Made by a program: the position numbers and the translations under genes. DNA of 56,958 bases from a virus. Positions 7,207-15,429 of the stretch are shown piece after piece. Location: positions 1-56,958 of the IMG/VR virus record IMGVR_UViG_3300042563_002495. One strand, given 5' to 3'. Every line of letters starts with the position of its first letter. The first letter of the stretch is position 1. Below the pieces are notes generated by a model that did not search any database, had not been told where the DNA came from, and was given only the letters and a program-made list of their open reading frames with translations.

Positions 7207-9234
7207 ATGAGCAAAGCTGGTAAATTAGTCAAGGATATGTTGAAGGCCAAGAAAGAGTCTGTTATGGGCAAACTTGGCGATTCACCATACGAGGATCCAA
7301 TGGAGCCTTGGTCTGCAAAATATGCACAACCCGTCAAAGAGGAAGCCCTAAATGAGGACGGCCTTTTGATGAAGTACATCCGTTCACTTGGATTCAATCC
7401 AGAGTTTATGACGTTTGCACAGCGTTCTTCATATGCACGTTCAAATGCATTCAAGCGTTACAAAACCGGTCATACTTTTGACCGTGATAAGCAAAATCTG
7501 AAAACAGAAGAAACTGAACAACTCGATGAAGCAGGCACAGGTCTTCTAATGTCTTTCATTAAGTCAAAGGGTTTGAATCCTTTGTCTATGGACGGAAATC
7601 AAAAGAAAGCATACTCACGTTCTTCAGAATTCAGAATTTTCAAGATGCGCCACATGAAAGAAACCTCGGGTATGGGTGAGCGTGGTGATGATTGGAATGA
7701 AGAAAAGAAAGCAGTGAAAGAAGCGGTTGATGAAAAAGATACCGTAACAATGGACATTCCATTGTTAATTCGTGTTCTGGAGTATGCACGTGAAGATGCA
7801 AAGACTGATATGGACCTACACAAAGTTGTAGAGAATCTAATCAACATGCGTGGTGAAGGTGCATTGTCTATGGACATGTACAATAAAATTGTTGCAATCA
7901 AAGAGGAAATTGAACGTATTGATGAATTGAAACCAACTACACTTCAAAGTTACAAAACTGCCGCACACAAATCACTCGGCGCAAATGCAGTGGCTCGTCA
8001 TGCCGGTGAAATTGGCAGTAAAGAATATCATGCGACAGCCAATAAGCGTTCTAAGGGTATCAACCGTGCCGATGCGGACAAACGTTTGGGTACATATGCC
8101 GACAAAACTCCTAAGAAGTTGGATATCAGCGCATATGGTAATCAGATTCAAAAACAATATCATTCAGAAGAAGTTGAACATATCGAGGAACTTTCTTCCG
8201 ACCTTCTTGGTCGTTACAAGAAAGCCGCTGGTGCTCAAGCATCTGCCGCTGATAAAGCTGGTGATGTTGCAAAAGGTAACAAACGCTTTTCTGGTATAAT
8301 GAAAGCTACTAGAAAACAGTTTGATAATGATGCTAAAAAAATCAACGAACTGAAAAATCAAAACGACAATGGAGAACTTGATAGTCACATCACACGTGAA
8401 GACTTGCGTAAGTGGTTCAGCAAGACTGATCCAGAAGGTGATTGGAAAAGAATCAATTCAAAAGGTGAGGTAGCAGGTCCGTGCGCCAGAGAACCAGGTG
8501 AACCAAAACCAAAATGCATGTCAAAAGAAAAACGCTCTGAACTCAGTAAGAGTGAACGTGCGGCCGCTGTTGCAACAAAGAGAAGACATGATCCAGTTGC
8601 AGACAGAGCAGGCAAGGGCGGTAAACCCGTTAATGTTTCAAATTACGGCAAGGGTAAACTCAGTGAAGAAGAAGTTGATGAAGCATGTTGGGACACTCAC
8701 AAAAAAGTTGGAATGAAAATGAAGGGTGGAAAAATGGTACCCGATTGTGTTCCAAAAAATGAAGAAGCTGAACAAATGGACGAAAAAAATAGTCCAACGA
8801 ATCCAGCACTTTGGTCGAGAGCAAAATCAATGGCACGTTCCAAGTTTGATGTTTATCCTTCTGCATATGCAAACGGTTGGGCATCTAAATGGTATAAGTC
8901 AAAAGGTGGTGGTTGGAAGTCTGTCAAAGAAGACGTTGTGCAAGAGGGTATTGGTGGCATCGAAGATTCACCAATGTCAGCTACAAATTCCGTCAAGGCT
9001 ATGGAATCGGAACACCGTAAAAAGAACATGAAATCTGCACGCATCATTAAATCCATCTATAAAAAGAAGGGTAAAAATGAAAGCATGTATGATTGGGAAA
9101 AAACTGATAAGGGTGGTAAATTACCCACAGCCAAAATTACATTACAGGGTGGCACTACTATGACAGGAAAGCCACGTGACACCGTTGAAATCGAGCCTGT
9201 TCTTAAGACCAGACCCAATTCACAGAAACAATAA
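7207..9234 (+). CDS. Mosaic head-associated protein with repeated ExxLDE-type sites
   Basis: 675 residues. It is built of short modules: two copies of a (G)LLM(K/S)xI(R/K)SxGxNPxxM unit near 55 and 115; EEIERIDELKPTTLQSYKTA and EEVEHIEELSSDLLGRYKKA; a WFSKTDPEGDWKRI module; DEACWDTHKKVGMKM; and ALWSRAKSMARSKFDVYPSA. LDE, IDE, IEE, VDE and MDE triplets precede the modules and resemble prohead protease sites, so the product may be cut into several peptides in the head. Similar modules are scattered in head proteins of other T4-type phages (from memory). Exact roles are unknown. Confidence 0.6.
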   Translation: MSKAGKLVKDMLKAKKESVMGKLGDSPYEDPMEPWSAKYAQPVKEEALNEDGLLMKYIRSLGFNPEFMTFAQRSSYARSNAFKRYKTGHTFDRDKQNLKTEETEQLDEAGTGLLMSFIKSKGLNPLSMDGNQKKAYSRSSEFRIFKMRHMKETSGMGERGDDWNEEKKAVKEAVDEKDTVTMDIPLLIRVLEYAREDAKTDMDLHKVVENLINMRGEGALSMDMYNKIVAIKEEIERIDELKPTTLQSYKTAAHKSLGANAVARHAGEIGSKEYHATANKRSKGINRADADKRLGTYADKTPKKLDISAYGNQIQKQYHSEEVEHIEELSSDLLGRYKKAAGAQASAADKAGDVAKGNKRFSGIMKATRKQFDNDAKKINELKNQNDNGELDSHITREDLRKWFSKTDPEGDWKRINSKGEVAGPCAREPGEPKPKCMSKEKRSELSKSERAAAVATKRRHDPVADRAGKGGKPVNVSNYGKGKLSEEEVDEACWDTHKKVGMKMKGGKMVPDCVPKNEEAEQMDEKNSPTNPALWSRAKSMARSKFDVYPSAYANGWASKWYKSKGGGWKSVKEDVVQEGIGGIEDSPMSATNSVKAMESEHRKKNMKSARIIKSIYKKKGKNESMYDWEKTDKGGKLPTAKITLQGGTTMTGKPRDTVEIEPVLKTRPNSQKQ

Positions 9235-9238
9235 ATAG
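9231..9238 (+). promoter_or_regulatory. Late-promoter-like box ATAAATAG
   Basis: ATAAATAG, directly followed by GTAAATAG, overlaps the stop codon of the 675-residue gene and lies 32 nt before the start of the small structural protein at 9270. It fits the TATAAATA-type late promoter core (ATAAATA) and supports late expression of that gene. Confidence 0.5.
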
Positions 9239-9269
9239 TAAATAGAATTCTTTCAAGGAGAAATTAAAA

Positions 9270-9818
9270 ATGTCAACAGCTTTCTGGACAATGACCGATG
9301 CAAACACCGGCGTACCAATTTATGCAGGCACCGCTTTAAACTTAGCACCAACACGTGCAAATGCTAACGTAATTTTTGCTAATGCTAACGTAGCACAAGC
9401 ATTTTCTGTGGCAGTCGGTGTTTATGGTGTCGATACTGAAGAAGCATCAAACACACAAGTAACACCTGCCGCAACGAAAATGGCACATGCTGGTTGGGTT
9501 CAAAGAACCGCTGGTATGGGTCCTGTTCTTTCTATCAGTGCAAACGCAGGCGCTTTTGGAACAAACAGTTTCGTAACATTCTCTGATGGTGGTACAGGTA
9601 ACACAGCCGCTAATGCAACAGTCGCTGTTGCACAGAATGGTGCAGTACTATCTATCACTATTAACACTGGTGGTCTATACCTGACTACACCTACAGCAGT
9701 TCCTGTTTCCGGAAATGCCGCATTCACAGTAACAATGGGTGGTCGTGCTAATCGCACACAATATGAAACATTGGTTGCGGCAGGCAGTATGACTGGCAAC
9801 GGCGCAGTTATTATTTAA
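9270..9818 (+). CDS. Ala/Thr/Asn-rich probable virion structural protein
   Basis: 182 residues with a strong Shine-Dalgarno (AAGGAGA) and a late-promoter-like box upstream, both fitting high late expression. Composition is Ala, Thr, Gly, Asn and Val rich with almost no charge, typical of a beta-rich capsid decoration or fibre protein. GGTGNTAANATVAVAQNGAV followed by ITINTGG suggests short repeats of a beta-sandwich or prism. I do not recognise a named family. A GGGTG/CACCC hairpin (9824-9841) follows the stop. Confidence 0.55.
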   Translation: MSTAFWTMTDANTGVPIYAGTALNLAPTRANANVIFANANVAQAFSVAVGVYGVDTEEASNTQVTPAATKMAHAGWVQRTAGMGPVLSISANAGAFGTNSFVTFSDGGTGNTAANATVAVAQNGAVLSITINTGGLYLTTPTAVPVSGNAAFTVTMGGRANRTQYETLVAAGSMTGNGAVII

Positions 9819-9851
9819 TATTTGGGTGGCGTAAGTCACCCATTTATCATT

Positions 9852-10238
9852 ATGATCGATGATTTGACAGAAGACAATTTTATGATGTATGCCATGAAGG
9901 CATATAATTCACCACATTATGTCATGAGTGAATTTGAGGGAGATTTGAAACGCACGAAATATCTAAAAAGACTTTTCAGGCGTTACAAAATCACAAAGTC
10001 TCTTAAAGAACGTTTAATATTAAATCATTTGATTTTGCTTTATAATGTATTTGGTGCAGAACCAGCAACAAGGATATTGTTTTTTAGAATTGATGAAGTT
10101 GATTATGATGTTCTAAAAACATTTTTAATTTATCTAAATTATATGCCAGATTCAATCAAAGGTATAAACGGAAAAGATATAATTTCTTCCGATATACTTA
10201 TCGATATGAATGTGGCTGAGATACTAAGAAAGATATGA
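9852..10238 (+). CDS. Conserved T4-type phage protein of unknown function
   Basis: 128 residues from ATG 9852; a TTG at 9822 in frame is rejected because it lies in the hairpin after the preceding gene. DDLTEDNFMMYAMKAYNSP and LKRLFRRYK, then LKERLILNHLILLYNVFG, recall a small helical protein common in T4-like cyanophages, whose role is not known. It overlaps the next gene by 4 nt and sits between head-type genes, so a virion-morphogenesis role is possible. Confidence 0.55.
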   Translation: MIDDLTEDNFMMYAMKAYNSPHYVMSEFEGDLKRTKYLKRLFRRYKITKSLKERLILNHLILLYNVFGAEPATRILFFRIDEVDYDVLKTFLIYLNYMPDSIKGINGKDIISSDILIDMNVAEILRKI

Positions 10239-10423
10239 AAACATTCAAGCAATTCATGTTGGAGGACGGTGCCGTTGGTGGATCTACTGGACCGTCCAAT
10301 GTAGTCTCCACGGGCGCCATCGCCGGCACGGGTGAAAAAGGTGGAGAACCTGGTGTGAATTTGAAAAAGAAAAGGCGTGTCGTGATGGCACCAACATTTA
10401 CACGTAAGACTCCAAAGATGTAA
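10235..10423 (+). CDS. Small basic protein with capsid-targeting N-terminus
   Basis: 62 residues. The start MKTFKQFMLE is very close to the T4 internal protein tag MKTYQEFIAE (hydrophobic residue 8, Glu 10), so it is probably packaged and cleaved after residue 10. The remainder is Gly/Thr-rich and then basic (KKKRRVV, TFTRKTPK), as expected of a DNA-contacting internal peptide. It overlaps the gene before by 4 nt and ends 1 nt before the spanin gene. Confidence 0.6.
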   Translation: MKTFKQFMLEDGAVGGSTGPSNVVSTGAIAGTGEKGGEPGVNLKKKRRVVMAPTFTRKTPKM

Positions 10424-10424
10424 A

Positions 10425-10877
10425 ATGTGGATACTTAAGTGGTTACCTTTCTGGTTTTTTTATGCCATACTTGCTATAGGTCTTGTTGGCCTTGCTGTAA
10501 CCTACTTACTCAGATTCATTCCACTTCCAGCAATTTACATTTATAAAACACCCATACAAATTGGTTCAATCATACTCATAGTGTTGGGTACATACATGTC
10601 CGGTGCCATTTCAAATGAGGAAGCGTGGTTAGCCAAGGTTAAAGAACTTGAAGCAAAGATTCAAGCGGCTGAAGTTGAATCCGTGAAAGAAAATGTAAAG
10701 ATAGAAACAAAGGTCGTGACAAAGACACAAATTGTCAAAGAACGTGGCCAAGATATTATCAAATATGTCGATAAAGAAATAGTCAAATACGACACAAAGT
10801 TTTTACCTGGTGGTGAGTGTGAAATTCCAAAAGAATTTATACAGATGCACAACAAAGCGGCAGAGGCACCAAAATGA
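10425..10877 (+). CDS. Inner-membrane spanin (Rz-like), putative
   Basis: 150 residues with two hydrophobic helices (about 6-27 and 44-62) followed by a charged coiled coil (about 67-105) and a hydrophilic tail. The next gene, overlapping by 4 nt, encodes a small lipoprotein, and the endolysin follows. This order fits an i-spanin/o-spanin pair that fuses inner and outer membranes at the end of lysis. Usual Rz proteins have a single TM, so the two-TM form is atypical. Confidence 0.55.
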   Translation: MWILKWLPFWFFYAILAIGLVGLAVTYLLRFIPLPAIYIYKTPIQIGSIILIVLGTYMSGAISNEEAWLAKVKELEAKIQAAEVESVKENVKIETKVVTKTQIVKERGQDIIKYVDKEIVKYDTKFLPGGECEIPKEFIQMHNKAAEAPK

Positions 10878-11137
10878 AATATCTAACCATTTTATTTGTT
10901 GCACTACTCACTGGTTGTTCCACCACAGTTCCAGTTGTTGCAAAGTTTCCTGAAGTACCTCAGCATTTATTAGTAAAATGTCCACAATTAAATAAAGTTA
11001 ATGATGAAGCGAAACTAAGTGACATTTCAAAAACTATCACCACGAATTATACTGAATATTATACATGTGCTGTGAAAAATGATGCATGGATTGAATGGTA
11101 TCAAATACAAAAGAACATTTTTGAAGGATTAAAATAA
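10874..11137 (+). CDS. Outer-membrane lipoprotein spanin (Rz1-like), putative
   Basis: 87 residues. The signal peptide ends in a lipobox LLTGC at 11-15, so the mature protein starts at the lipidated Cys15. It overlaps the two-TM spanin gene at its 5' end and the endolysin start (ATG at 11137) at its 3' end. Position and lipobox support an o-spanin. The periplasmic part is ~70 residues and not particularly Pro-rich, unlike classical Rz1. Confidence 0.6.
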   Translation: MKYLTILFVALLTGCSTTVPVVAKFPEVPQHLLVKCPQLNKVNDEAKLSDISKTITTNYTEYYTCAVKNDAWIEWYQIQKNIFEGLK

Positions 11138-11760
11138 TGGAACTAACATTACAACAATTAAAACAACTACTTCCAAAAAATCCATATGTTGAACATTGGC
11201 ATGGCGCTTTGGCACAATTATTGCCAGATTATGAAATCAATACACCACAGCGTATAGCCGCATTCATTGCACAGTGTGCCCACGAATCTGGTGGTTTCAC
11301 TGCACTCAAAGAAAATCTAAATTATAAGCCAGCTACGCTACGTAAGATTTTTCCTAAGTATTTTCCCGATGATGCAATCGCTAACGAATATTGCTCACGT
11401 CCAAATAAGCAAGAAGCTATCGCAAATCGTGTTTATGCAAGCCGTATGGGTAACGGAGACGAAGCATCAGGTGACGGCTACAAATACTGTGGTCGTGGAC
11501 TCATTCAGTTAACCGGTAAACAGAACTATACTTGGTTTGCCGCATCACTACATATATCTCCAGATGAAGCCTCAGAATATCTTGCTACATTTGAAGGCGC
11601 CGCACAATCGGCCTGTTGGTTCTGGGAAACAAACAACCTGAATCAATGGGCAGACAAAGGTGATATCGTTACACTCACGAAGCGTATCAATGGCGGAACG
11701 ATTGGTTTAGAAGACCGCATCAAACACTATGAACATGCTCTACATGTATTAGGAGCATAA
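11137..11760 (+). CDS. Endolysin, glycoside hydrolase family 19 (chitinase class I-like)
   Basis: 207 residues, close to the usual length of phage GH19 endolysins. AAFIAQCAHESGGFTALKEN (about 47-66) carries the catalytic His-Glu region, with KYCGRGLIQLTGKQNY (about 124-139) as the second conserved block and a third with TKRINGG near the C-terminus. It hydrolyses peptidoglycan glycan strands. There is no signal peptide, so release depends on the holin candidates downstream. It sits between spanins and small membrane proteins. Confidence 0.85.
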   Translation: MELTLQQLKQLLPKNPYVEHWHGALAQLLPDYEINTPQRIAAFIAQCAHESGGFTALKENLNYKPATLRKIFPKYFPDDAIANEYCSRPNKQEAIANRVYASRMGNGDEASGDGYKYCGRGLIQLTGKQNYTWFAASLHISPDEASEYLATFEGAAQSACWFWETNNLNQWADKGDIVTLTKRINGGTIGLEDRIKHYEHALHVLGA

Positions 11761-11761
11761 T

Positions 11762-12064
11762 ATGAACGACAAGAAAATGTTTAAATGGTTAGCACTTCTT
11801 GTTGTACTACCACTTGCACTAGCTATTTTTGGTGGTGATAGATTCCGTTATCCATGTCAAGACCCAGAAAATTGGGATAAAAAGATTTGTCAAAAACCAA
11901 CATGTGATGTAACACGAACTTGCATTGAACACGTGTTCAAAGGTCAACGTGATCCTAGATTAGGTCCTCCAGAAGAACCACAAAATATATTGGCAAAACA
12001 ACAATTAAATGCGGCAACACCAAGTTGCCAACCAGTACAACAAGGAGCAAATTGTGGAAAATAA
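11762..12064 (+). CDS. Small membrane protein with Cys-rich ectodomain, lysis cassette
   Basis: 100 residues. One N-terminal TM helix (about 8-23), then a Cys-rich region (FRYPCQDPENW, KICQKPTCDVTRTCIEH and two more Cys near the end) probably located in the periplasm with disulfides. It lies between endolysin and holin candidates. I recall similar proteins in lysis cassettes of environmental T4-type phages, but no function is established. Confidence 0.5.
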   Translation: MNDKKMFKWLALLVVLPLALAIFGGDRFRYPCQDPENWDKKICQKPTCDVTRTCIEHVFKGQRDPRLGPPEEPQNILAKQQLNAATPSCQPVQQGANCGK

Positions 12065-12569
12065 TAACTTAATGTACACAGAAGAACAGTTGATGGCTCG
12101 ACTGAAGTTCTTCATTGGTGTATGCTTATCTCTAACATTGACAGGTATTGTTTTTGTTGTTCTTTATTCTTTAATATTTGTTACACAACCACTCAATGCA
12201 ATCTCTCCAATCGACCAAAAGTTTTTTGAGTTGATTGTGCCTATCGCCACATTCTTAACTGGTACACTATCGGGTATCATGTTAGCTGGTGGCTCAAAAG
12301 AAGAAACTGAAGCCAAAATGGCATTGATGAAACAAGCAAGCGAGAATCAAGTTCAAGCCGCTAAAGCAACGGTTGCACAAACACCAGCCGTTTCACAATC
12401 TTCATCTTTCCCATCAATGGGTGCAATGGGTTCAAAAGTTGAACCAGCATTTTCATCTATGGGTGCAAATGGTGGGTACATGACACCTGCGCCAGTTGCA
12501 ACATCAGGTGTTATGATGGGTTTCGGTGGAAAACTAGCACCACCTCCAGCACCACAACCTGAACTATGA
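12054..12569 (+). CDS. Two-TM membrane protein, holin candidate
   Basis: 171 residues from GTG 12054, chosen because AAGGAG (12042-12047) lies 6 nt upstream; the upstream ATG at 12009 lies inside the previous gene without such a site. Two TM helices are visible (about 19-43 and 60-80), followed by a long Gln/Ala/Ser/Pro-rich tail. RLKFFIGVCLSLTLT resembles small membrane proteins near lysins in T4-type phages. It could be the holin or its partner; the next gene is another candidate. Confidence 0.5.
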   Translation: MENNNLMYTEEQLMARLKFFIGVCLSLTLTGIVFVVLYSLIFVTQPLNAISPIDQKFFELIVPIATFLTGTLSGIMLAGGSKEETEAKMALMKQASENQVQAAKATVAQTPAVSQSSSFPSMGAMGSKVEPAFSSMGANGGYMTPAPVATSGVMMGFGGKLAPPPAPQPEL

Positions 12570-12790
12570 CTTTCTTAAGAAGTATGTTGAGTGATGGTCA
12601 TAATGAATCTTGGAGTTCCAAGAGAGTTATAACCTTACTCGCTTTTATTATGTGTTCTGCCGCTTTTATTGGTAATGTGTTTTTCGGAAAGACTGTCGAT
12701 TCGGCACTTTTCGATAGTATGATGTATATTGTTGTGGCAGGTTTAGGTTTTACTGCATCAGAGAAATTTGCAAGTCACAAAAAATATTAA
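12566..12790 (+). CDS. Holin-like protein
   Basis: 74 residues with two TM helices (about 19-38 and 49-66), a short polar N-terminus and a basic C-terminus (SHKKY). SSKRVITLLAFIMCSAAFI and MMYIVVAGLGFTASEKFA are typical of a small two-TM holin family seen next to phage lysins. It overlaps the gene before by 4 nt. It would form the lesion that releases the GH19 endolysin. Confidence 0.6.
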   Translation: MTFLRSMLSDGHNESWSSKRVITLLAFIMCSAAFIGNVFFGKTVDSALFDSMMYIVVAGLGFTASEKFASHKKY

Positions 12791-12806
12791 TTTTTAGGAG
12801 TTTAAA

Positions 12807-13007
12807 ATGAAAAAGTTCATAGCGTTACTTTCACTTACATTGGCAACAACACTTTCTTTTGGTGCTGAAACCGAAAAAGTTTGCATCGATAAAATGACCA
12901 AAGATGGAAAACCTGTTCTAGATAAAGCAGGTAAGCCACAACAAGAATGCAAGACCATCAAAGTTCATAAGAAACTTGAAGGTACCAAGGTTCCAGAAAA
13001 GAAGTAA
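12807..13007 (+). CDS. Small secreted protein, unknown function
   Basis: 66 residues, strong Shine-Dalgarno (TAGGAG). Signal peptide about 1-20 (KKFIALLSLTLATTLSFGAE). The mature part is short and Lys-rich with two Cys (VCIDKM, QECKTIKVHKK), which could form a disulfide in the periplasm. It sits in the lysis cassette. I do not recognise it. Confidence 0.5.
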   Translation: MKKFIALLSLTLATTLSFGAETEKVCIDKMTKDGKPVLDKAGKPQQECKTIKVHKKLEGTKVPEKK

Positions 13008-13010
13008 ATC

Positions 13011-13313
13011 ATGGCAACTACAACAGAAAGGCTTAGTATTGTTGAGACCAAGGTAGAAAACATCAATGAAAAAATTGATGTACTTAAAGTGGATGTCAAA
13101 GACATGCACGATTGTCTCGACAAAACCCGTGATGACCTAAAAGGTGAACTTGAAAAGATGTATAGTGCTTCTTGTGAACAACATGCCGCTTTGGCCAAGG
13201 ACCTTTCCGAACTTAAGAAATTAAAAGACAAATGGACTTGGATGATTGCCGGTGGCCTTGCTGTTGGTGGCTGGATTGCAGGACATTCGGAAAAACTTCT
13301 TTCACTTTTTTGA
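13011..13313 (+). CDS. XhlA-like membrane-anchored coiled-coil protein
   Basis: 100 residues: a long heptad-rich coiled coil (about 1-75, starting ERLSIVETKVENINEKID) and one C-terminal TM helix (about 78-95). This layout matches haemolysin XhlA-like proteins that act with holins in membrane association. It is the last gene of the lysis cassette; a sigma70-type promoter follows before the primase. Confidence 0.55.
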   Translation: MATTTERLSIVETKVENINEKIDVLKVDVKDMHDCLDKTRDDLKGELEKMYSASCEQHAALAKDLSELKKLKDKWTWMIAGGLAVGGWIAGHSEKLLSLF

Positions 13314-13333
13314 AATAATTACCACAACTGGTC

Positions 13334-13362
13334 TTGCACTCCAGGTAAAAATGTGCTATAAT
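13334..13362 (+). promoter_or_regulatory. Sigma70-type promoter upstream of primase
   Basis: TTGCAC, 17-nt spacer, TATAAT. It lies 29 nt before the primase start and marks the switch from the late lysis cassette to early genes. Confidence 0.7.
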
Positions 13363-13391
13363 GACAGAACCTTACATTATGATGCGTTGTT

Positions 13392-14414
13392 ATGTCCGTT
13401 TTTATTGACCGAAAATATCTCAAACTTCTCTCGCCGAAATTAAACCGGTTCACTCAGAAAAAAGAAGACCTGTTTAATTTCCGGTGCCCGTTCTGTGGCG
13501 ACTCACAGAAACACCTACACAAAGCACGTGGTTATGTTTACCGCAAAAAGAATGACTACTTTTATAAGTGTCAGAATTGCGGTGTTGGTCATACCATGTA
13601 CAACTTCATCAATCTACTTGATGCAAACATGGTAAAAGAATATTCCATGGAACGTTATACGAACGGTGAAACTGGAAATCAAAACTATCCAAAGCCTGAA
13701 AAGCAGGAATTGAAGTTTGAAACACCAGTGTTCAGAAAACGGAAAGAAATCAATTTACCAAAGATTATTGACCTTCCAATGGATCACTATGCCGCAAAGT
13801 ATTGCATAGGACGAAAAATTCCAGAGGATACATATAATACACTATATTATGCACATGACTTCAAAACCTTTATCGATGAGTTACTTCCAGACCACGATAA
13901 AGATTTGAAAGAAGATGATCCAAGACTTATTATCCCATTTTACGATATTGACGGTACTTTATTGGCCGTGCAAGGTCGTTCACTCCGTGATTCGAAGATA
14001 CGCTACATCACAATTAAATTAGCCGAAGAAAGTATAAAAATATTTGGCCTCGACAGAGTAAACAAAGAGGAAAAAGTTTACGTTACAGAAGGTCCAATAG
14101 ATTCACTTTTTCTTCCTAATGCCGTTGCTACTGCTGATGCTAACTTAGCAAATGCGGTCAATTATATACCAAGAGAGAAGTTGGTTCTAGTTTTCGATAA
14201 TGAACCTAGAAACAAAGATATATGCAAATTAATGGACAAAGCAATTGAAAATCACTTTGCAATTTGTATTTGGCCGGAGATGATGCAAGAAAAGGACATT
14301 AACGATATGATTCTGTCTGGTTTTACCAGTGATGAAATCGTTGATATCATTAACAAAAACACCTTTGTGAATCTGAGAGCAAAGATGGAATTTATTCAAT
14401 GGAAAAAAGTATGA
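13392..14414 (+). CDS. DNA primase, T4 gp61-like
   Basis: 340 residues. An N-terminal zinc-binding domain is visible as CPFC (32-35) and CQNC (60-63). VYVTEGPIDSLF carries the TOPRIM glutamate and LVLVFDNEPRNKD the metal-binding Asp of the catalytic domain. It makes RNA primers for lagging strands with the phage helicase. A strong promoter precedes it. It overlaps thyX by 4 nt. The family call is secure; no helicase domain is fused. Confidence 0.85.
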   Translation: MSVFIDRKYLKLLSPKLNRFTQKKEDLFNFRCPFCGDSQKHLHKARGYVYRKKNDYFYKCQNCGVGHTMYNFINLLDANMVKEYSMERYTNGETGNQNYPKPEKQELKFETPVFRKRKEINLPKIIDLPMDHYAAKYCIGRKIPEDTYNTLYYAHDFKTFIDELLPDHDKDLKEDDPRLIIPFYDIDGTLLAVQGRSLRDSKIRYITIKLAEESIKIFGLDRVNKEEKVYVTEGPIDSLFLPNAVATADANLANAVNYIPREKLVLVFDNEPRNKDICKLMDKAIENHFAICIWPEMMQEKDINDMILSGFTSDEIVDIINKNTFVNLRAKMEFIQWKKV

Positions 14415-15079
14415 ATGTGAAATTAATTAATTATTCTCAAAGTCCCGATGGTATGAATCTCTTGGAACAGGTGGCGTTTGCCGCACGTGTTTCTAATCCA
14501 TCGAACCAAAACAATTCAGACACTGCCGAGAAGCTGGTGCGTTATCTGATTAAGCACCAGCATTGGTCGCCATTGGAGATGGTCTCCGTGTGCATGGAGA
14601 TTGAAACCACACGTGACATTGCAAGGCAGATTCTACGTCACCGTAGCTTTGCATTTCAAGAATTTTCACAGCGGTACGCACGTGCGGATGACCTAGGCTT
14701 TGAACTACGTGAAGCAAGATTGCAAGACACAAAGAATCGCCAAAATTCTATTGAAATGGATTTGATGGCCGATGAACAGCGCCAGCTTGCATATCAATGG
14801 GAAAATTTGCAAAATGATTTGTTGAAACGTACAAGCGATGTTTACAAATGGGCTTTAGATAAGGGTATTGCAAAAGAACAGGCACGTGCCGTATTGCCTG
14901 AGGGTAACACAAAATCCCGAATGTACATGAACGGAACTCTCCGTTCCTGGGTACACTACATACAACTCCGTTCAGGTAACGGAACACAAAAAGAACACCG
15001 TGATGTTGCAGTAGCATGTGCAAATGCAATTGAACCAATTTTCCCAATGATTAAGGAGTATATCGATGGACAGCCGTAA
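14411..15079 (+). CDS. thyX: Flavin-dependent thymidylate synthase ThyX
   Basis: 222 residues from ATG 14411, which overlaps the primase stop. RHRSFAFQEFSQRY at 76-89 is the ThyX signature RHRxxSxxExSxRY region with FAD- and dUMP-binding residues. The enzyme methylates dUMP to dTMP using FAD and methylene-tetrahydrofolate, supplying dTTP. It groups with MazG and RNR genes in a nucleotide-synthesis block. An alternative ATG at 14399 would add four residues. Confidence 0.9.
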   Translation: MNVKLINYSQSPDGMNLLEQVAFAARVSNPSNQNNSDTAEKLVRYLIKHQHWSPLEMVSVCMEIETTRDIARQILRHRSFAFQEFSQRYARADDLGFELREARLQDTKNRQNSIEMDLMADEQRQLAYQWENLQNDLLKRTSDVYKWALDKGIAKEQARAVLPEGNTKSRMYMNGTLRSWVHYIQLRSGNGTQKEHRDVAVACANAIEPIFPMIKEYIDGQP

Positions 15080-15425
15080 TGATGTAAAAACTTTTATGGA
15101 TGCATGTGACCAAAAAGAAAATAATTATGGACCGCAAGCAAATCTCTACGTTGATTTAATCCTTGAAGAATTCAAAGAATTGATGGTCGCATTTGCTAAT
15201 AGAGACATTGTTGAAATTGCTGATGCATGTGCAGATTTGAAGTGGGTCATTGAAGGTCTTGAACACACGTTACAAATTCCACAACAAGAAGTTTGGGATG
15301 AGGTGGCCAGAAGTAACCTAAGTAAAATCTCCTCGACAGGAAAAGTTATTAAACGTGAAGATGGAAAAGTATTGAAGCCCGAAGGCTGGACACCACCGAA
15401 TATTAAAGAAATTATAAAAGGTTAA
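15066..15425 (+). CDS. MazG-like nucleoside triphosphate pyrophosphohydrolase
   Basis: 119 residues. ILEEFKELMVAF (EExxE) and DACADLKWVIEGL (DxxAD) are the metal-binding helices of the all-alpha NTP-PPase (MazG/HisE) fold. It hydrolyses NTPs or, in phage context, possibly (p)ppGpp or non-canonical dNTPs. It overlaps thyX by 14 nt and precedes nrdA by 4 nt, in line with dNTP-pool control. A second MazG-like gene is at 48187. Confidence 0.75.
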   Translation: MDSRNDVKTFMDACDQKENNYGPQANLYVDLILEEFKELMVAFANRDIVEIADACADLKWVIEGLEHTLQIPQQEVWDEVARSNLSKISSTGKVIKREDGKVLKPEGWTPPNIKEIIKG

Positions 15426-15429
15426 AACT

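Noticed and set aside
9824-9841. GGGTG/CACCC hairpin as a terminator
   Set aside because: Only a 5-bp stem with an 8-nt loop and no clear T run; left as a possible processing or weak stop signal.
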